Assembly: GCF_003259365.1 (NCBI RefSeq)
Contig: NZ_QLLY01000007.1
Location: forward strand, 348,802-412,801
Origin: Streptomyces sp. PsTaAH-137
GTDB lineage: Bacteria; Actinomycetota; Actinomycetes; Streptomycetales; Streptomycetaceae
DNA length: 64,000 nt
Direction of reading: 5' to 3'
Shown: positions 42,145 through 51,620 of the stretch, one piece after another
Position numbering within the stretch: the stretch's first letter is position 1
Layout of the letters: each line of letters begins with the position of its first letter
The notes under the pieces: generated by a model
The model's database searches: none
The model's input: the letters and a program-made list of their open reading frames with translations, nothing else
Told to the model about the DNA's origin: nothing
Translations under genes and position numbers: made by a program

Positions 42145-44604
42145 ATGACGTCGCCGTCCCTGCCCTGGTCCCGTCGCTCCTTCCTCGCCACCTCGGCGGC
42201 CGTCGGGGCCGCGTTCACCGTCGGAACGCCCGGCCCGGCGGCCGCCGCCGCGGACGCGTCCTCAGCCGTGGACGACGAGTTCGCGGCTCTGCGGGCCAAG
42301 TGGCGGGCCCTGTATCTCGGCGAGGGCTTCAGCCCGACCGCCGAACCGTTCAAGTCGAAGCTCGCCGCCCTCGGCACGCAGGCGAAGGCCTGGCAGGACG
42401 CGATGGCACCGGCCACCGGATCGCTGTGGCCCGACGCCGCGTTCGGCGACCCGGATCCCGACACGGACACCGAGTCGTACGGCTACTCCGAGAAGATCCA
42501 GACGAGTTACGAGCGCGTCCGCTCGATGGCCGAGGCCTTCTGCCAGCCCGGCACGGGCCTCACCGGCGACGCGTCGCTCAGGACCGCCGTACTCGCGGCC
42601 GTCGACCACCTGGGCGCACAGGTCTACAACAAGACCCAGAAGCAGTACGGCAATTGGTACAACTTCCAGATCGGCGCGCCGCAGCGTCTGCTCGACATCT
42701 GCGTCCTCATGTACGAGCACCTGAGCGCGGCGCAGCTGACGGCGGCGATCGAGGCCGTCGACCATTTCGTCCCGGACTCGCTGGTGGCGTCGTACTCGGG
42801 GACCAGCACCGGCGCCAACCGCATCGACCTGTGCCGGGTCCTCGCGCTGCGCGGTGTCCTCGACGGCACGGCCGCGAAGATCGCGCTGGCCCGTGACGCC
42901 GTCTCGCCGGTGTTCCCGTACGTCACCTCGGGCGACGGCCTGTACGCCGACGGCTCGCTGATCCAGCACACGTACGTGCCGTACACCGGCTCCTACGGAG
43001 CGGTCCTGATCGACGGCCTCGGCAAGCTGTTCGCGCTGCTCGGCGGGTCGACGTGGGCGATCACCGACAGCAGGCGGCAGATCTTCCTGGACTCGGTGGA
43101 GGCCGCCTACGCTCCGTTCCTGCACGACGGTCTGGTGATGGACAACGTGGCCGGGCGCGCGATCAGCCGCGGTCTCGTCGCCACCGACACCCTGAAGGTC
43201 CAGCAGGACGACCACTCCCGGGGCCACGGGATCATCGCCTCGGTTCTGCTGCTCGGGCAGGGCGCGAGCGCCGAGGAGAACGCGCGCTGGCGGGCGCTCG
43301 CCAAGGGCTGGTTCACGCGGGACCGGTACAACGACGTGACGAGCGGCCGCACGCTGGGGGTCGCCGCGCTCTCCCGGGTCACGGCGCTGCTCGGCGACAC
43401 GGGGGTGAAGGCGGCGGCCGAGCCGACCGGACACCGGATGTTCCCGTCGATGGCGCGGGCGACCCATCGCACGAACCGGTTCACGGCGTCGGTGTCCATG
43501 TCGTCGAAGGCGATCACGTTCTACGAGAACGGCAACGGCGAGAACATCCGCGGCTGGCACACCGGTTCGGGAATGCTGTACTGGTGGGCCGCCGGCGACA
43601 GCGCGGGCGGCGGGCAGTACAGCGACGGCTTCTGGCCGACCGTGGACCCGTACCGGCTGCCCGGCACGACGGTCTCGCGCAAGGCGCTCGCGGACGGCGA
43701 GGGCGGCACGTGGGGCGCGGCCCGGCCGGACACGACCTGGGTCGGCGGGACGACGGACGGGGCGTTCGCGGCGGTGGCCCAGGACACCCGCGGCCTGTCG
43801 TCGACGCTGCGCGCGAGGAAGGCGTGGTTCTTCCTCGACGACGCGGTGGTGTGTCTGGGCGCCGGGATCACGGGTACGGACGGCGCGGGCGTCGAGAGCG
43901 TGGTGGACACGCGCAACCTCGGGGCGTCGGGCACGGCCCGCCTGACGGTGGACGGCCGGACCCGGGCGACCGCCCTCGGCTCTAAGTCGACGGTCCAGGG
44001 CGCTCTTTGGGCACATCTGGACGGGCACGCCGGCTATGTCTTCCCCGGCGGTGCCGCGCTCACGGCGCTGCGCGAGGAGCGTACGGCGACGTGGAAGAGC
44101 ATCAACGGCGGCGGCTCGGACGACCCGGTCACCCGCCGGTACGTCACCCTGCTCGCCGACCACGGCACGGACCCGGCCGGCGCCTCGTACGCGTACCTGC
44201 TGCTGCCGGGCGCGAGCGAGGCGCGCACCGCGGCGCGGGCGGCGGATCGCGGCTGGGCCGGCATCACCGCCAACTCCGCCGCGCAGCAGGGCGTCCGGGT
44301 GCCGTCGCTCGGCCTCACGTCGGCTGTCTTCTGGGAGCCGGGGACAGCGGGCCCGGTCACCGTCGACGCGCCGCTGATCGTGCAGATCAGGGAGCAGCGC
44401 GACGGCACGGCGACGGTGTGCGTCAGCGATCCGAACCGGGCGGTGAAGGCGGCCACGCTGGTGTGGCGGCGGCCGGTCGCGTCCGTGATCTCGAAGCCGG
44501 GCTCGGTGACCGGGGCGGCGGTGGGGCGGGAGTTGAAGCTGACGTTCGGTGATCTCGGCGGGACCGGAGGGCAGACCCAGAAGGTCACCGTGAAGCTGGC
44601 TTGA
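42145..44604 (+). CDS. Secreted polysaccharide lyase, family 8
   Basis: 819-residue extracellular lyase. The Tat signal is WSRRSFLATSAAVGAAF, with cleavage likely after the following Ala run. The N-terminal helical barrel includes NWYNFQIGAPQRLLD and, further on, ADGSLIQHTYVPYTGSYG, where the His and Tyr needed for beta-elimination in PL8 enzymes are expected, then the C-terminal beta-sandwich. PL8 enzymes cut hyaluronan, chondroitin or xanthan and leave unsaturated oligosaccharides. Substrate among these is not decided. It converges with the hybrid regulator gene, overlapping it by 20 bases, and has operator-like sites upstream. Confidence 0.9.
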   Translation: MTSPSLPWSRRSFLATSAAVGAAFTVGTPGPAAAAADASSAVDDEFAALRAKWRALYLGEGFSPTAEPFKSKLAALGTQAKAWQDAMAPATGSLWPDAAFGDPDPDTDTESYGYSEKIQTSYERVRSMAEAFCQPGTGLTGDASLRTAVLAAVDHLGAQVYNKTQKQYGNWYNFQIGAPQRLLDICVLMYEHLSAAQLTAAIEAVDHFVPDSLVASYSGTSTGANRIDLCRVLALRGVLDGTAAKIALARDAVSPVFPYVTSGDGLYADGSLIQHTYVPYTGSYGAVLIDGLGKLFALLGGSTWAITDSRRQIFLDSVEAAYAPFLHDGLVMDNVAGRAISRGLVATDTLKVQQDDHSRGHGIIASVLLLGQGASAEENARWRALAKGWFTRDRYNDVTSGRTLGVAALSRVTALLGDTGVKAAAEPTGHRMFPSMARATHRTNRFTASVSMSSKAITFYENGNGENIRGWHTGSGMLYWWAAGDSAGGGQYSDGFWPTVDPYRLPGTTVSRKALADGEGGTWGAARPDTTWVGGTTDGAFAAVAQDTRGLSSTLRARKAWFFLDDAVVCLGAGITGTDGAGVESVVDTRNLGASGTARLTVDGRTRATALGSKSTVQGALWAHLDGHAGYVFPGGAALTALREERTATWKSINGGGSDDPVTRRYVTLLADHGTDPAGASYAYLLLPGASEARTAARAADRGWAGITANSAAQQGVRVPSLGLTSAVFWEPGTAGPVTVDAPLIVQIREQRDGTATVCVSDPNRAVKAATLVWRRPVASVISKPGSVTGAAVGRELKLTFGDLGGTGGQTQKVTVKLA

Positions 44605-45688
44605 GCGACGCGCCGCACGACTCCCGGACCCGCAAGTCGGGCAGGATGTCGAGGTGTTGTCCCGGCTCGCGGGCGCCTGACGGCTCGGCGAGCCGGGACA
44701 GCAGCAGTTCGGCGGCGCGCCGGCCCACGGTCCGCTTGGCCGGGGCGACCGCGGTCAGCGGCAGATCGGCGAGGGCGGCCACCTCGTCGTCGTACGTGAT
44801 GACGGCCAGGTCGCCGGGGACGCGGATGCCGTGGGCGCGCAGCCGGGGCACGAGGACGATCGCGTCGACGTCGCTGTGCAGGATCGCGGCGCTCACGCCG
44901 TGCTCCTCGACGGCCGTCCGCAGGTAGCCGAAGGTCCGCTCGAAACGCTCGGCCTCGCCGACGGGCTGCGGCGGGCGTGCCATCACGGGCGCCGCGTCCA
45001 GGCCCAGCGCCGCGACGGCCGCTTCGTGGCCGCGCCGCAGCTCGGCGGTGGTGGGCGAGTCCTGGGCGGCCAGCGCGATGCGGCGATGGCCGAGCGCAGC
45101 AAGATGGCGCACGGCCTCGGCGGCGCCGTGGGCGTGGTCGGAGCGGACCCGGTCGAGGGCGGCGGCGGGGTGGCCGTGCGGCGCGGTCCGCTCGACGAGG
45201 ACGGTCGGCACGGGCCGCTCGGTGATCCGCAGTCCCTCCCCCGGGCCGGGGCTGCCGGTCTGCCAGCTGGGGGTGAGCAGCAGCCCGTGCGCGCCGGACG
45301 CCAGCAGCCGGTCGGCCTGGGCGCTGTCCTCGCCGGGCAGGTACTGCGACAGGGCGACGACGAGCCGGGCGCCGCGCGCCTCGACGGCCTCGCGGGCGCC
45401 GCGCACCACCTCCGCGTAGTAGTACTCGGTGGTCGGCACGACCATGCCGACGACGACTCCCTGGCCCAACACGCCTTCAGGGACAGGCGGTTCGGCACTC
45501 TCCTCTGTCCGGACGACGGACCCGTGCAGCCGCCGGAGCCTGCCCTGAGCGGCGAGGGTCTCCACGTCGCGGCGGAGCGTCACCGGCGAGACGCCGAGTT
45601 CGCGCGCGAGGTCGGCGACGCGCAACGTGCCGTGTTCCTGGACCAGTCGGAGGACCATCGCGTGCCGTCGGTCGACGTGCTGCCGCAT
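44585..45688 (-). CDS. Transcriptional regulator, DeoR-type HTH fused to LacI-type sensor (second copy)
   Basis: 367 residues and the same architecture as the regulator at 6634. The DeoR-type helix-turn-helix is at about 5-60 (VDRRHAMVLRLVQEHGTLRVAD, with VSPVTLRRDVETLAAQGRLRR), and the LacI-type sensor is at about 70-360, ending ILPDLRVRESCG. Convergent with the PL8 lyase gene. The two paralogues are well diverged in the sensor domain, so they probably respond to different sugars, perhaps sharing operators. Confidence 0.9.
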   Translation of the reverse strand: MRQHVDRRHAMVLRLVQEHGTLRVADLARELGVSPVTLRRDVETLAAQGRLRRLHGSVVRTEESAEPPVPEGVLGQGVVVGMVVPTTEYYYAEVVRGAREAVEARGARLVVALSQYLPGEDSAQADRLLASGAHGLLLTPSWQTGSPGPGEGLRITERPVPTVLVERTAPHGHPAAALDRVRSDHAHGAAEAVRHLAALGHRRIALAAQDSPTTAELRRGHEAAVAALGLDAAPVMARPPQPVGEAERFERTFGYLRTAVEEHGVSAAILHSDVDAIVLVPRLRAHGIRVPGDLAVITYDDEVAALADLPLTAVAPAKRTVGRRAAELLLSRLAEPSGAREPGQHLDILPDLRVRESCGASLKPASR

Positions 45689-45923
45689 GACGTGGGCCTC
45701 CCCGTGGCACGGACCGGCGCGGGCGGCGCCGGGGTCGGCGTCATCGTATCGATCACCTTCGTCCAGGGAACGGGCGCGTCACGGACCACGCGTTCACCCG
45801 TGCCCACCTCCCCCATTCACCCTGCCGTCACCGGGCGTTCGGCGCCGGGGTCGACCGTGTGCGCAGATCACCCCGATCGCGCAGTTGTCCGCCATTCCGT
45901 GTTCCCGCGCCTCAGGAGGCACC

Positions 45924-47300
45924 ATGTCCCCGCTCGTCCCCGGTTCACGCAGCGCCGCCCGTGGCATGCGCCGCACCGTCGCCGCGGGTGTGCCGCTCGC
46001 CGCGCTGGCCGCGCTCGCCGTCGCCGGGACCGCGACGGGTGCCACGGCCGGTTCCGGCAAGCCGTCCGGCAGGGCGGCCGAGGTCACCGGCAGCGCCACG
46101 CTCGGCGATCTGCCGCTCGGCGGGTTCAGCAACAGGCTGCTGCCGGGCACCGTGGCCGACGACCGCGGGGTCGACCTCGGCGGCATCGGCTCCGACATCT
46201 ACCCGACGGGCCGCAAGGGCGAGTTCTGGACCGTCACGGACCGCGGCCCCAACGGGCAGATCAAGGTCGACGGCAGCAAGCGCCGCACGTTCCCCGTGCC
46301 CGGCTTCGACCCGGCGATCGTGAAGATCCGCGTCACCGGCGACCGGGTGAAGGTGGTCGACGCGATCCCGATCACGACCCGGTCCGGCAAGGCCGTCACC
46401 GGCCTGTCGAACCAGGAGAGCCGCGACGAGAAGCCGTACACGTACGACGCGCGGACCCCGCTCTCGTACGACCCGAACGGTCTGGACACCGAGGGCATCG
46501 TGCGGGCCGCGGACGGCAGCTTCTGGCTGGTCGACGAGTACGGGCCCTCGCTCGTGCACGTGTCGGCGCGCGGCAAGGTGCTCACCCGCTACGTGCCGAA
46601 GGGCCTGAACCTGAAGGGCGCCGACTACCCGGTCGTCGAGGCGCTGCCGTCGGTGCTCCTGAACCGGAAGATCAACCGTGGTTTCGAGGGCCTGGCGCTG
46701 CTCCCGAACGGCGATCTGGTGATGGCGTTGCAGAGCCCGCTGTCGCTGCCGGACGGGGATGCCGGGGAAGCCTCACGGAATACCCGCCTGTTCCGTTTCT
46801 CCCCGAAGAAGCAGGCGGTGACGGCCGAGTACGCGTACCGGTTCGACGCGGTGGGCGATGTCGACCCGGGTGAGGACGACACCTCCGAGCTGAAGATCTC
46901 CTCCGTCGTGGCGCTCGGCGGCGACCGGCTGCTCGTCGAGGAGCGCACCGACAAGGCGGCCCGCCTCCAGGAGGTGCGGCTCACGCGCGGCGCCGACATT
47001 CTGGGCGACCGGTGGGACGACGCGACGACGTCGCCGTCCCTGGAACAGCTCGACGACCCGGCGGCATCCGGTGTGCCGGTGCTGGGGAAGCGGCTCGTGG
47101 TCGACCTGAACACCGTCGACGGGGTGCAGGACAAGATCGAGGGTGTGGCGGTCGTCGGACACGGCACGCTGGCCCTGATCAACGACAACGACTTCGGGAT
47201 GACCGACGGCACGGGGGCGTTCGACGCGAACGGGCGGCTCGTGGACAGCGGGATCGAGACCCGGGTGACGTACGTGAAGCTGCCCAAGGGCGCGCTCTAG
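45924..47300 (+). CDS. Secreted phytase-like esterase domain protein
   Basis: 458 residues, exported: an Arg-containing signal (GMRRTVAAGVPLAALAALAV) is followed by a beta-propeller-like domain of the 'esterase-like activity of phytase' family. Family traits are SDIYPTGRKGEFWTVTDRGPNG, TEGIVRAADGSFWLVDEYGPS and FEGLALLPNGDLV. It acts outside the cell on organic phosphate or other esters; substrate unknown. Strong RBS CAGGAGG before the ATG. A long hairpin follows. Confidence 0.88.
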   Translation: MSPLVPGSRSAARGMRRTVAAGVPLAALAALAVAGTATGATAGSGKPSGRAAEVTGSATLGDLPLGGFSNRLLPGTVADDRGVDLGGIGSDIYPTGRKGEFWTVTDRGPNGQIKVDGSKRRTFPVPGFDPAIVKIRVTGDRVKVVDAIPITTRSGKAVTGLSNQESRDEKPYTYDARTPLSYDPNGLDTEGIVRAADGSFWLVDEYGPSLVHVSARGKVLTRYVPKGLNLKGADYPVVEALPSVLLNRKINRGFEGLALLPNGDLVMALQSPLSLPDGDAGEASRNTRLFRFSPKKQAVTAEYAYRFDAVGDVDPGEDDTSELKISSVVALGGDRLLVEERTDKAARLQEVRLTRGADILGDRWDDATTSPSLEQLDDPAASGVPVLGKRLVVDLNTVDGVQDKIEGVAVVGHGTLALINDNDFGMTDGTGAFDANGRLVDSGIETRVTYVKLPKGAL

Positions 47301-47381
47301 TCGAATCCCGTACGGTCCGGATCCCCGGGCCGGGCAGGGGACCAGGCTCTCCAGGTCGCTCGGCAGCAGTCCGCTCGGCCT

Positions 47382-47426
47382 GCCGACCCCGGGGCATGGG
47401 CGGCATGCCCATGCCCCGGGGTCGGC
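47382..47426. terminator. Bidirectional hairpin between phytase-like gene and xylA
   Basis: Perfect 20-base arms (47382-47401 and 47407-47426) around GGCAT, located between two convergent genes and therefore probably serving both. Confidence 0.85.
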
Positions 47427-47440
47427 GTCCCGACGGGAGG

Positions 47441-48607
47441 TCAGCCGCGCGCGGCCAGCAGGTGGTCCATCGCCAGCTGGTCGAGCCGCTCGAACGCCAT
47501 GCCCCGCTCGGCGGCCCCGGTCACGTCGAACTCCTCGAACGCGCTCGTGTCGGCGAGCAGCGCCGCCAGGCCGTCGGCCGCGGTGGGCTGCGCGAGTTCG
47601 TCCAGGCGTGAGGCCCGCAGCGCCTCCTGCACCTCGGGGTCCGCGCGGAAGGCGGCGGCGCGGTCCTTGAGGATCAGGTAGTTGCGCATGCAGCCCGCGG
47701 CGGAGGCCCACACCCCGTCGAAGTCCTCGGTGCGCGGCGGCTTGAAGTCGAAGTGGCGCGGGCCCTCGTAGCCGGCCGTCTCCAGCAGGTCGACCAGCCA
47801 GAACGCGGCGCGCAGGTCCCCGGCGCCGAAGCGCAGGTCCTGGTCGTACTTGATGCCGGACTGGCCGTTGAGGTCGATGTGGAACAGCTTGCCCGCCCAC
47901 AGTGCCTGCGCGATGCCGTGCGGGAAGTTCAGGCCCGCCATCTGCTCGTGGCCGACCTCCGGGTTCACGCCGTACATCTCGGGCCGCTCCAGCCGCTCGA
48001 TGAACGCCAGCGCGTGCCCGACGGTCGGGAGGAGGATGTCGCCGCGCGGCTCGTTCGGCTTGGGCTCGATGGCGAACTTCAGGTCGTAGCCCTGCTCGAC
48101 GACGTACTCCCCGAGGAGGTCGAAGGCCTCCTTCATCCGGTCGAGGGCGTCACGGACGTCCTTCGCGCCGCCCGACTCGGCGCCCTCACGGCCACCCCAG
48201 GCGACATACGTCCGCGCGCCCAGCTCGGCCGCGAGGTCGATGTTCCGGATCGTCTTGCGCAGCGCGTAGCGGCGCACGTCACGGTCGTTGGCGGTGAACC
48301 CGCCGTCCTTGAAGACGGGGTGCGTGAACAGGTTCGTGGTCGCCATCGGCACGACGATGCCGGTGGCGTCGAGCGCCTGCCGGAACCGCTTGATGTGCGA
48401 CTCGCGCTCGGTCTCGGAGGCACCGAACGGAATCAGGTCGTCGTCGTGGAACGTGACGCCGTACGCGCCGAGTTCGGCCAGACGCTGCACCGACTCCACC
48501 GGGTCGAGCGCGGGCCGGGTGGCGTCGCCGAACGGGTCACGGCCCTGCCAGCCGACCGTCCACAGTCCGAAGCTGAACCTGTCGTCGGGAGTGGGCTGGT
48601 ACGTCAT
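47441..48607 (-). CDS. xylA: Xylose isomerase
   Basis: 388-residue xylose/glucose isomerase, the length of the well-studied Streptomyces enzymes. Catalytic His54 and Asp57 are in VTFHDDDLIPFG; metal ligands are in AIEPKPNEPRGD and NPEVGHEQMAG. It converts D-xylose to D-xylulose in the cytoplasm. RBS GAGGGAG precedes the ATG at 48607. It is divergent from xylB, with the palindrome at 48677 between them. Confidence 0.97.
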   Translation of the reverse strand: MTYQPTPDDRFSFGLWTVGWQGRDPFGDATRPALDPVESVQRLAELGAYGVTFHDDDLIPFGASETERESHIKRFRQALDATGIVVPMATTNLFTHPVFKDGGFTANDRDVRRYALRKTIRNIDLAAELGARTYVAWGGREGAESGGAKDVRDALDRMKEAFDLLGEYVVEQGYDLKFAIEPKPNEPRGDILLPTVGHALAFIERLERPEMYGVNPEVGHEQMAGLNFPHGIAQALWAGKLFHIDLNGQSGIKYDQDLRFGAGDLRAAFWLVDLLETAGYEGPRHFDFKPPRTEDFDGVWASAAGCMRNYLILKDRAAAFRADPEVQEALRASRLDELAQPTAADGLAALLADTSAFEEFDVTGAAERGMAFERLDQLAMDHLLAARG

Positions 48608-48676
48608 CTCGCGGCTCCCTCGCCGTTGCCCGGTGCGCGGCAACACGTGCCGCGCAGCCATTTCGTCATGGCGCTT

Positions 48677-48688
48677 TACAAATTAGTA
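48677..48688. promoter_or_regulatory. Palindromic xyl operator candidate
   Basis: TACAAATTAGTA is symmetrical at 10 of 12 positions and is the only A/T-rich island in the 169-base gap between xylA and xylB. Such A/T-rich dyads are typical binding sites for ROK-type XylR repressors. Confidence 0.6.
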
Positions 48689-48776
48689 TGCGGGCACGCC
48701 GCTGGGAAGGGTCACCACGGGTACGAGTTCGTTCGAGCTGTTCGCGCGAGCCGTTCGTTCAAGTCAGGAGAGCCGC

Positions 48777-50222
48777 ATGTCCGCTGCCGACGGTCCCCTC
48801 GTCGTAGGGATCGACAGTTCAACGCAGTCCACCAAGGCACTGGTCGTCGACGTCGCCACGGGCGCCGTGGTGGCGAGCGGGCAGGCGCCGCACACGGTGA
48901 CGACGGGCGCGGGCCGCGAGAGCGACCCCGAGGAGTGGTACGGGGCCCTGCGCGAGGCTCTCGCCCAGTGCGGGGACGCGGCCCGGCGGGCGTCCGCGGT
49001 CTCCGTCGGCGGGCAGCAGCACGGCCTGGTGACGCTGGACGCGCAGGGGCGTCCGGTGCGTCCGGCGCTGCTGTGGAACGACGTGCGCTCGGCGCCGCAG
49101 GCCCGACGGCTCGTGGACGAGCTCGGCGGGCCGAAGGTGTGGGCCGAGCGCTTCGGCAGCGTTCCGGCCGCCTCCTTCACGGTCTCCAAGTGGGCGTGGC
49201 TCGCCGAGCACGAGCCGGAGGCCGTGCGGGCGACGGCGGCGGTGCGGCTGCCCCACGACTATCTGACCGGGCGCCTGACCGGCACCGGCACGACGGACCG
49301 CGGTGACGCGTCCGGTACGGGATGGTGGGCGACGTCGGCCGAGGCGTACGACGACGACGTACTGGCCCGGGTGGGGCTCGATCCCGCTCTGCTGCCGCGC
49401 GTGGTGGGACCGGGCGAGGTGGCGGGGACGGTGCGCGACAGCGACGGTGAACTGCCCTTCTCCAAGGGCACGTTGGTGGCCGCGGGGACCGGGGACAACG
49501 CCGCTGCCGCGCTCGGCCTCGGGCTGCGGCCGGGCACTCCGGTGCTCAGCCTCGGCACCTCGGGGACGGTGTACGCCGTGTCGCGGCACCGGCCCGCGGA
49601 CCCGTCGGGGACGGTCGCCGGGTTCGCGGACGCGCGCGGCGACTGGCTTCCGCTGGCCTGCACCCTGAACTGCACCCTCGCCGTGGACCGGATCGCGGCG
49701 CTCCTCGGCCTCGACCGGGAGGCGGTGGAGCGGGGCGGCACGGCGACCGTGCTGCCCTACCTCGACGGTGAGCGGACCCCCGACCTGCCGGACGCCTCCG
49801 GCCTGCTGACCGGGCTGCGGCACGACACCACGGGCGGGCAACTGCTCCAAGCGGCGTACGACGGGGCCGTGCACGCGCTGCTCGAAGCGCTGGACCGGGT
49901 GCTCGAAGGCGATGCCGAGGGCGCCGACCCCGCCGCTCCGCTGCTGCTCATCGGGGGTGGGGCGCGCGGCAGGGCCTGGCAGGAGACGGTACGGCGGCTG
50001 TCCGGGCGGGGCGTCCAGGTGCCCGAGGCCCGCGAACTGGTGGCGCTCGGCGCGGCGGCCCAGGCGGCCGGTCTCCTCACCGGCGAGGATCCGGCCGCGG
50101 TGGCCCGGCGCTGGGACACCGCGCGCGGCCCGGTCCTTGACCCGGTGGCCCGGGACGAGGAGACGATGCAGCGGATCTCGGCGGTCCTGGCCGACGCGGC
50201 GCCGCTGCTCGGACGGCGGTGA
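48777..50222 (+). CDS. xylB: Xylulokinase
   Basis: 481-residue FGGY-family kinase that phosphorylates D-xylulose at O5. N-terminal ATP-binding GIDSSTQSTKALVVD, a central GWWATSAEAYDDDVL block and the ATPase loop GTSGTVYAVS are present. RBS CAGGAG lies seven bases before the ATG. Followed by the ROK regulator gene 67 bases on. With xylA it makes the standard bacterial xylose route; no xylose transporter genes are in the window. Confidence 0.95.
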   Translation: MSAADGPLVVGIDSSTQSTKALVVDVATGAVVASGQAPHTVTTGAGRESDPEEWYGALREALAQCGDAARRASAVSVGGQQHGLVTLDAQGRPVRPALLWNDVRSAPQARRLVDELGGPKVWAERFGSVPAASFTVSKWAWLAEHEPEAVRATAAVRLPHDYLTGRLTGTGTTDRGDASGTGWWATSAEAYDDDVLARVGLDPALLPRVVGPGEVAGTVRDSDGELPFSKGTLVAAGTGDNAAAALGLGLRPGTPVLSLGTSGTVYAVSRHRPADPSGTVAGFADARGDWLPLACTLNCTLAVDRIAALLGLDREAVERGGTATVLPYLDGERTPDLPDASGLLTGLRHDTTGGQLLQAAYDGAVHALLEALDRVLEGDAEGADPAAPLLLIGGGARGRAWQETVRRLSGRGVQVPEARELVALGAAAQAAGLLTGEDPAAVARRWDTARGPVLDPVARDEETMQRISAVLADAAPLLGRR

Positions 50223-50289
50223 GCGGCCGGGGCGCGGACGGCGCCGGGCCGGGCCCGCGCCGCCGGGGCGGTCCTGCGACGATGTGCGC

Positions 50290-51477
50290 ATGACCGCACC
50301 ACTGCACCGATCGCGCCCGGGGACGCCGGACACCCAGCAGGCCATGCGCCGCCGCAACCTGTCCCGGGTGCTGCACACGGTGGCCGCCGAGGGCCCGTTG
50401 TCGCGGGCTGCGGTGGCGCAGCACATCGGGCTGACCAGGGCCGCGGTCTCCACCCTCGTCGACGAGCTGACCCGGGCCGGGCTCCTGGAGGAACTGGGCC
50501 CGCAGCGGCCCGGCGGCGTGGGTCGCCCCGGTACCGCGCTCGCCGTCAGCGGCCGGGGTCCGGCCGGTCTCGGGGCCGAGGTGGGCGTGGACCATCTCGC
50601 GGTCTGCGCCGTCGATCTGCGCGGTGCGGTACGCGCGCGTGCCGAGCGCCGGGTCGACAACCGGGGGCGCGCCCCGAAGCCGGTCCTGGCCGAACTCGCC
50701 GAACTGGTGCGGCTGGTGACCGAGGAGGCGCAGGCTGCCGGGCTGCGTCCCGCGGGGCTCGCGGTGGCGGTGCCCGGCCTGGTGGGGCGCGACACCCGTA
50801 CGGTCGTACGCGCCCCCAACCTCGACTGGCACGACACCGATGTCGCCACCCTGCTGCCGGTGGACGTGCCGCTGACCGTCGACAACGAGGCGAACTTCGG
50901 CGCCCTGGCCGAACTGTGGCTCGCCGACGGCGCCCCGGCCGACTTTCTGCACGTGTCGGCCGAGATCGGCATCGGCGCCGCGCTCGTCGTCGACGGACGA
51001 CTGCTGCGCGGGACGCGGGGGTTCGCGGGCGAGCTGGGCCATGTGCCGGTCCGGCCCGAGGGCCCGGCCTGCCCGTGCGGCGGGCGGGGCTGCCTGGAGC
51101 AGTACGCGGGCGAAGGGGCGGTGCTGCGCGCCGCGGGCATCGCGCCGGGCCCCGACCGGGTCTCGCTGCTGGCCGAGCGGGCCGCGGACGGCGACACCGC
51201 CACCCGCAAGGCGCTGCGCGGCGCGGGCACCGCTCTCGGGATCGCGCTGACCGGCGCCGTGAACCTGCTCGATCCGCGCGCCGTGGTGCTCGGCGGCGCC
51301 CTGTCCCGGCTCGCGCCCTGGCTTCTGCCGCCGCTGGAGAAGGAGTTGACCCGCCGGCGGGCGGCCCCGGCGGACGGCGTACTGGTGTCAGGACTGGGGC
51401 CGGACGGGCCGTTGCTGGGGGCGGCGCACTCGGTGATGCGCGGGGTGCTGGACGATCCGGTGGGGGCTGTGGGCTAG
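50290..51477 (+). CDS. xylR: ROK-family transcriptional repressor (XylR-like)
   Basis: 395 residues. The N-terminal winged helix (about 20-80: MRRRNLSRVLHTVAAEGPLSRA, then LTRAAVSTLVDELTRAGLLEEL) is followed by an ROK sugar-kinase-like domain with the zinc motif CPCGGRGCLEQY and ELGHVPV. Xylose is the expected inducer. The gene follows xylB and probably acts on the palindrome at 48677. The symbol is by context; other sugars are possible. Confidence 0.85.
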   Translation: MTAPLHRSRPGTPDTQQAMRRRNLSRVLHTVAAEGPLSRAAVAQHIGLTRAAVSTLVDELTRAGLLEELGPQRPGGVGRPGTALAVSGRGPAGLGAEVGVDHLAVCAVDLRGAVRARAERRVDNRGRAPKPVLAELAELVRLVTEEAQAAGLRPAGLAVAVPGLVGRDTRTVVRAPNLDWHDTDVATLLPVDVPLTVDNEANFGALAELWLADGAPADFLHVSAEIGIGAALVVDGRLLRGTRGFAGELGHVPVRPEGPACPCGGRGCLEQYAGEGAVLRAAGIAPGPDRVSLLAERAADGDTATRKALRGAGTALGIALTGAVNLLDPRAVVLGGALSRLAPWLLPPLEKELTRRRAAPADGVLVSGLGPDGPLLGAAHSVMRGVLDDPVGAVG

Positions 51478-51593
51478 GGCCGGCAGCGCGCTTCTGAGGG
51501 CGCGCCGGGCTCCCTCCGGGAAGGCTGGGACGGTGTCGTCCAGCACGGTCGACTGCCAGAGGTCGGTACCTCTGACGCGTCTCTGACATGCGG

Positions 51594-51602
51594 TTATACA
51601 CA
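51594..51602 (+). promoter_or_regulatory. DnaA-box match TTATACACA
   Basis: Perfect fit to the E. coli consensus TTATNCACA, in an intergenic region and nine bases from a second box. Confidence 0.45.
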
Positions 51603-51611
51603 TCGCAAGGG

Positions 51612-51620
51612 TTGTCCACA
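51612..51620 (+). promoter_or_regulatory. DnaA-box match TTGTCCACA
   Basis: Perfect fit to the Streptomyces consensus TTGTCCACA. Same orientation as the box at 51594 with start-to-start spacing of 18 bases. Confidence 0.5.

Noticed and set aside
48819..51230. An 800-codon minus-strand frame opposite xylB and the ROK regulator
   Set aside because: Low-complexity Arg/Ser/Pro translation and full overlap with two well-recognised genes.
51594..51620. A replication origin at the DnaA boxes
   Set aside because: Only two boxes and no dnaA, dnaN or gyrB near; a chromosomal Streptomyces origin has many boxes.
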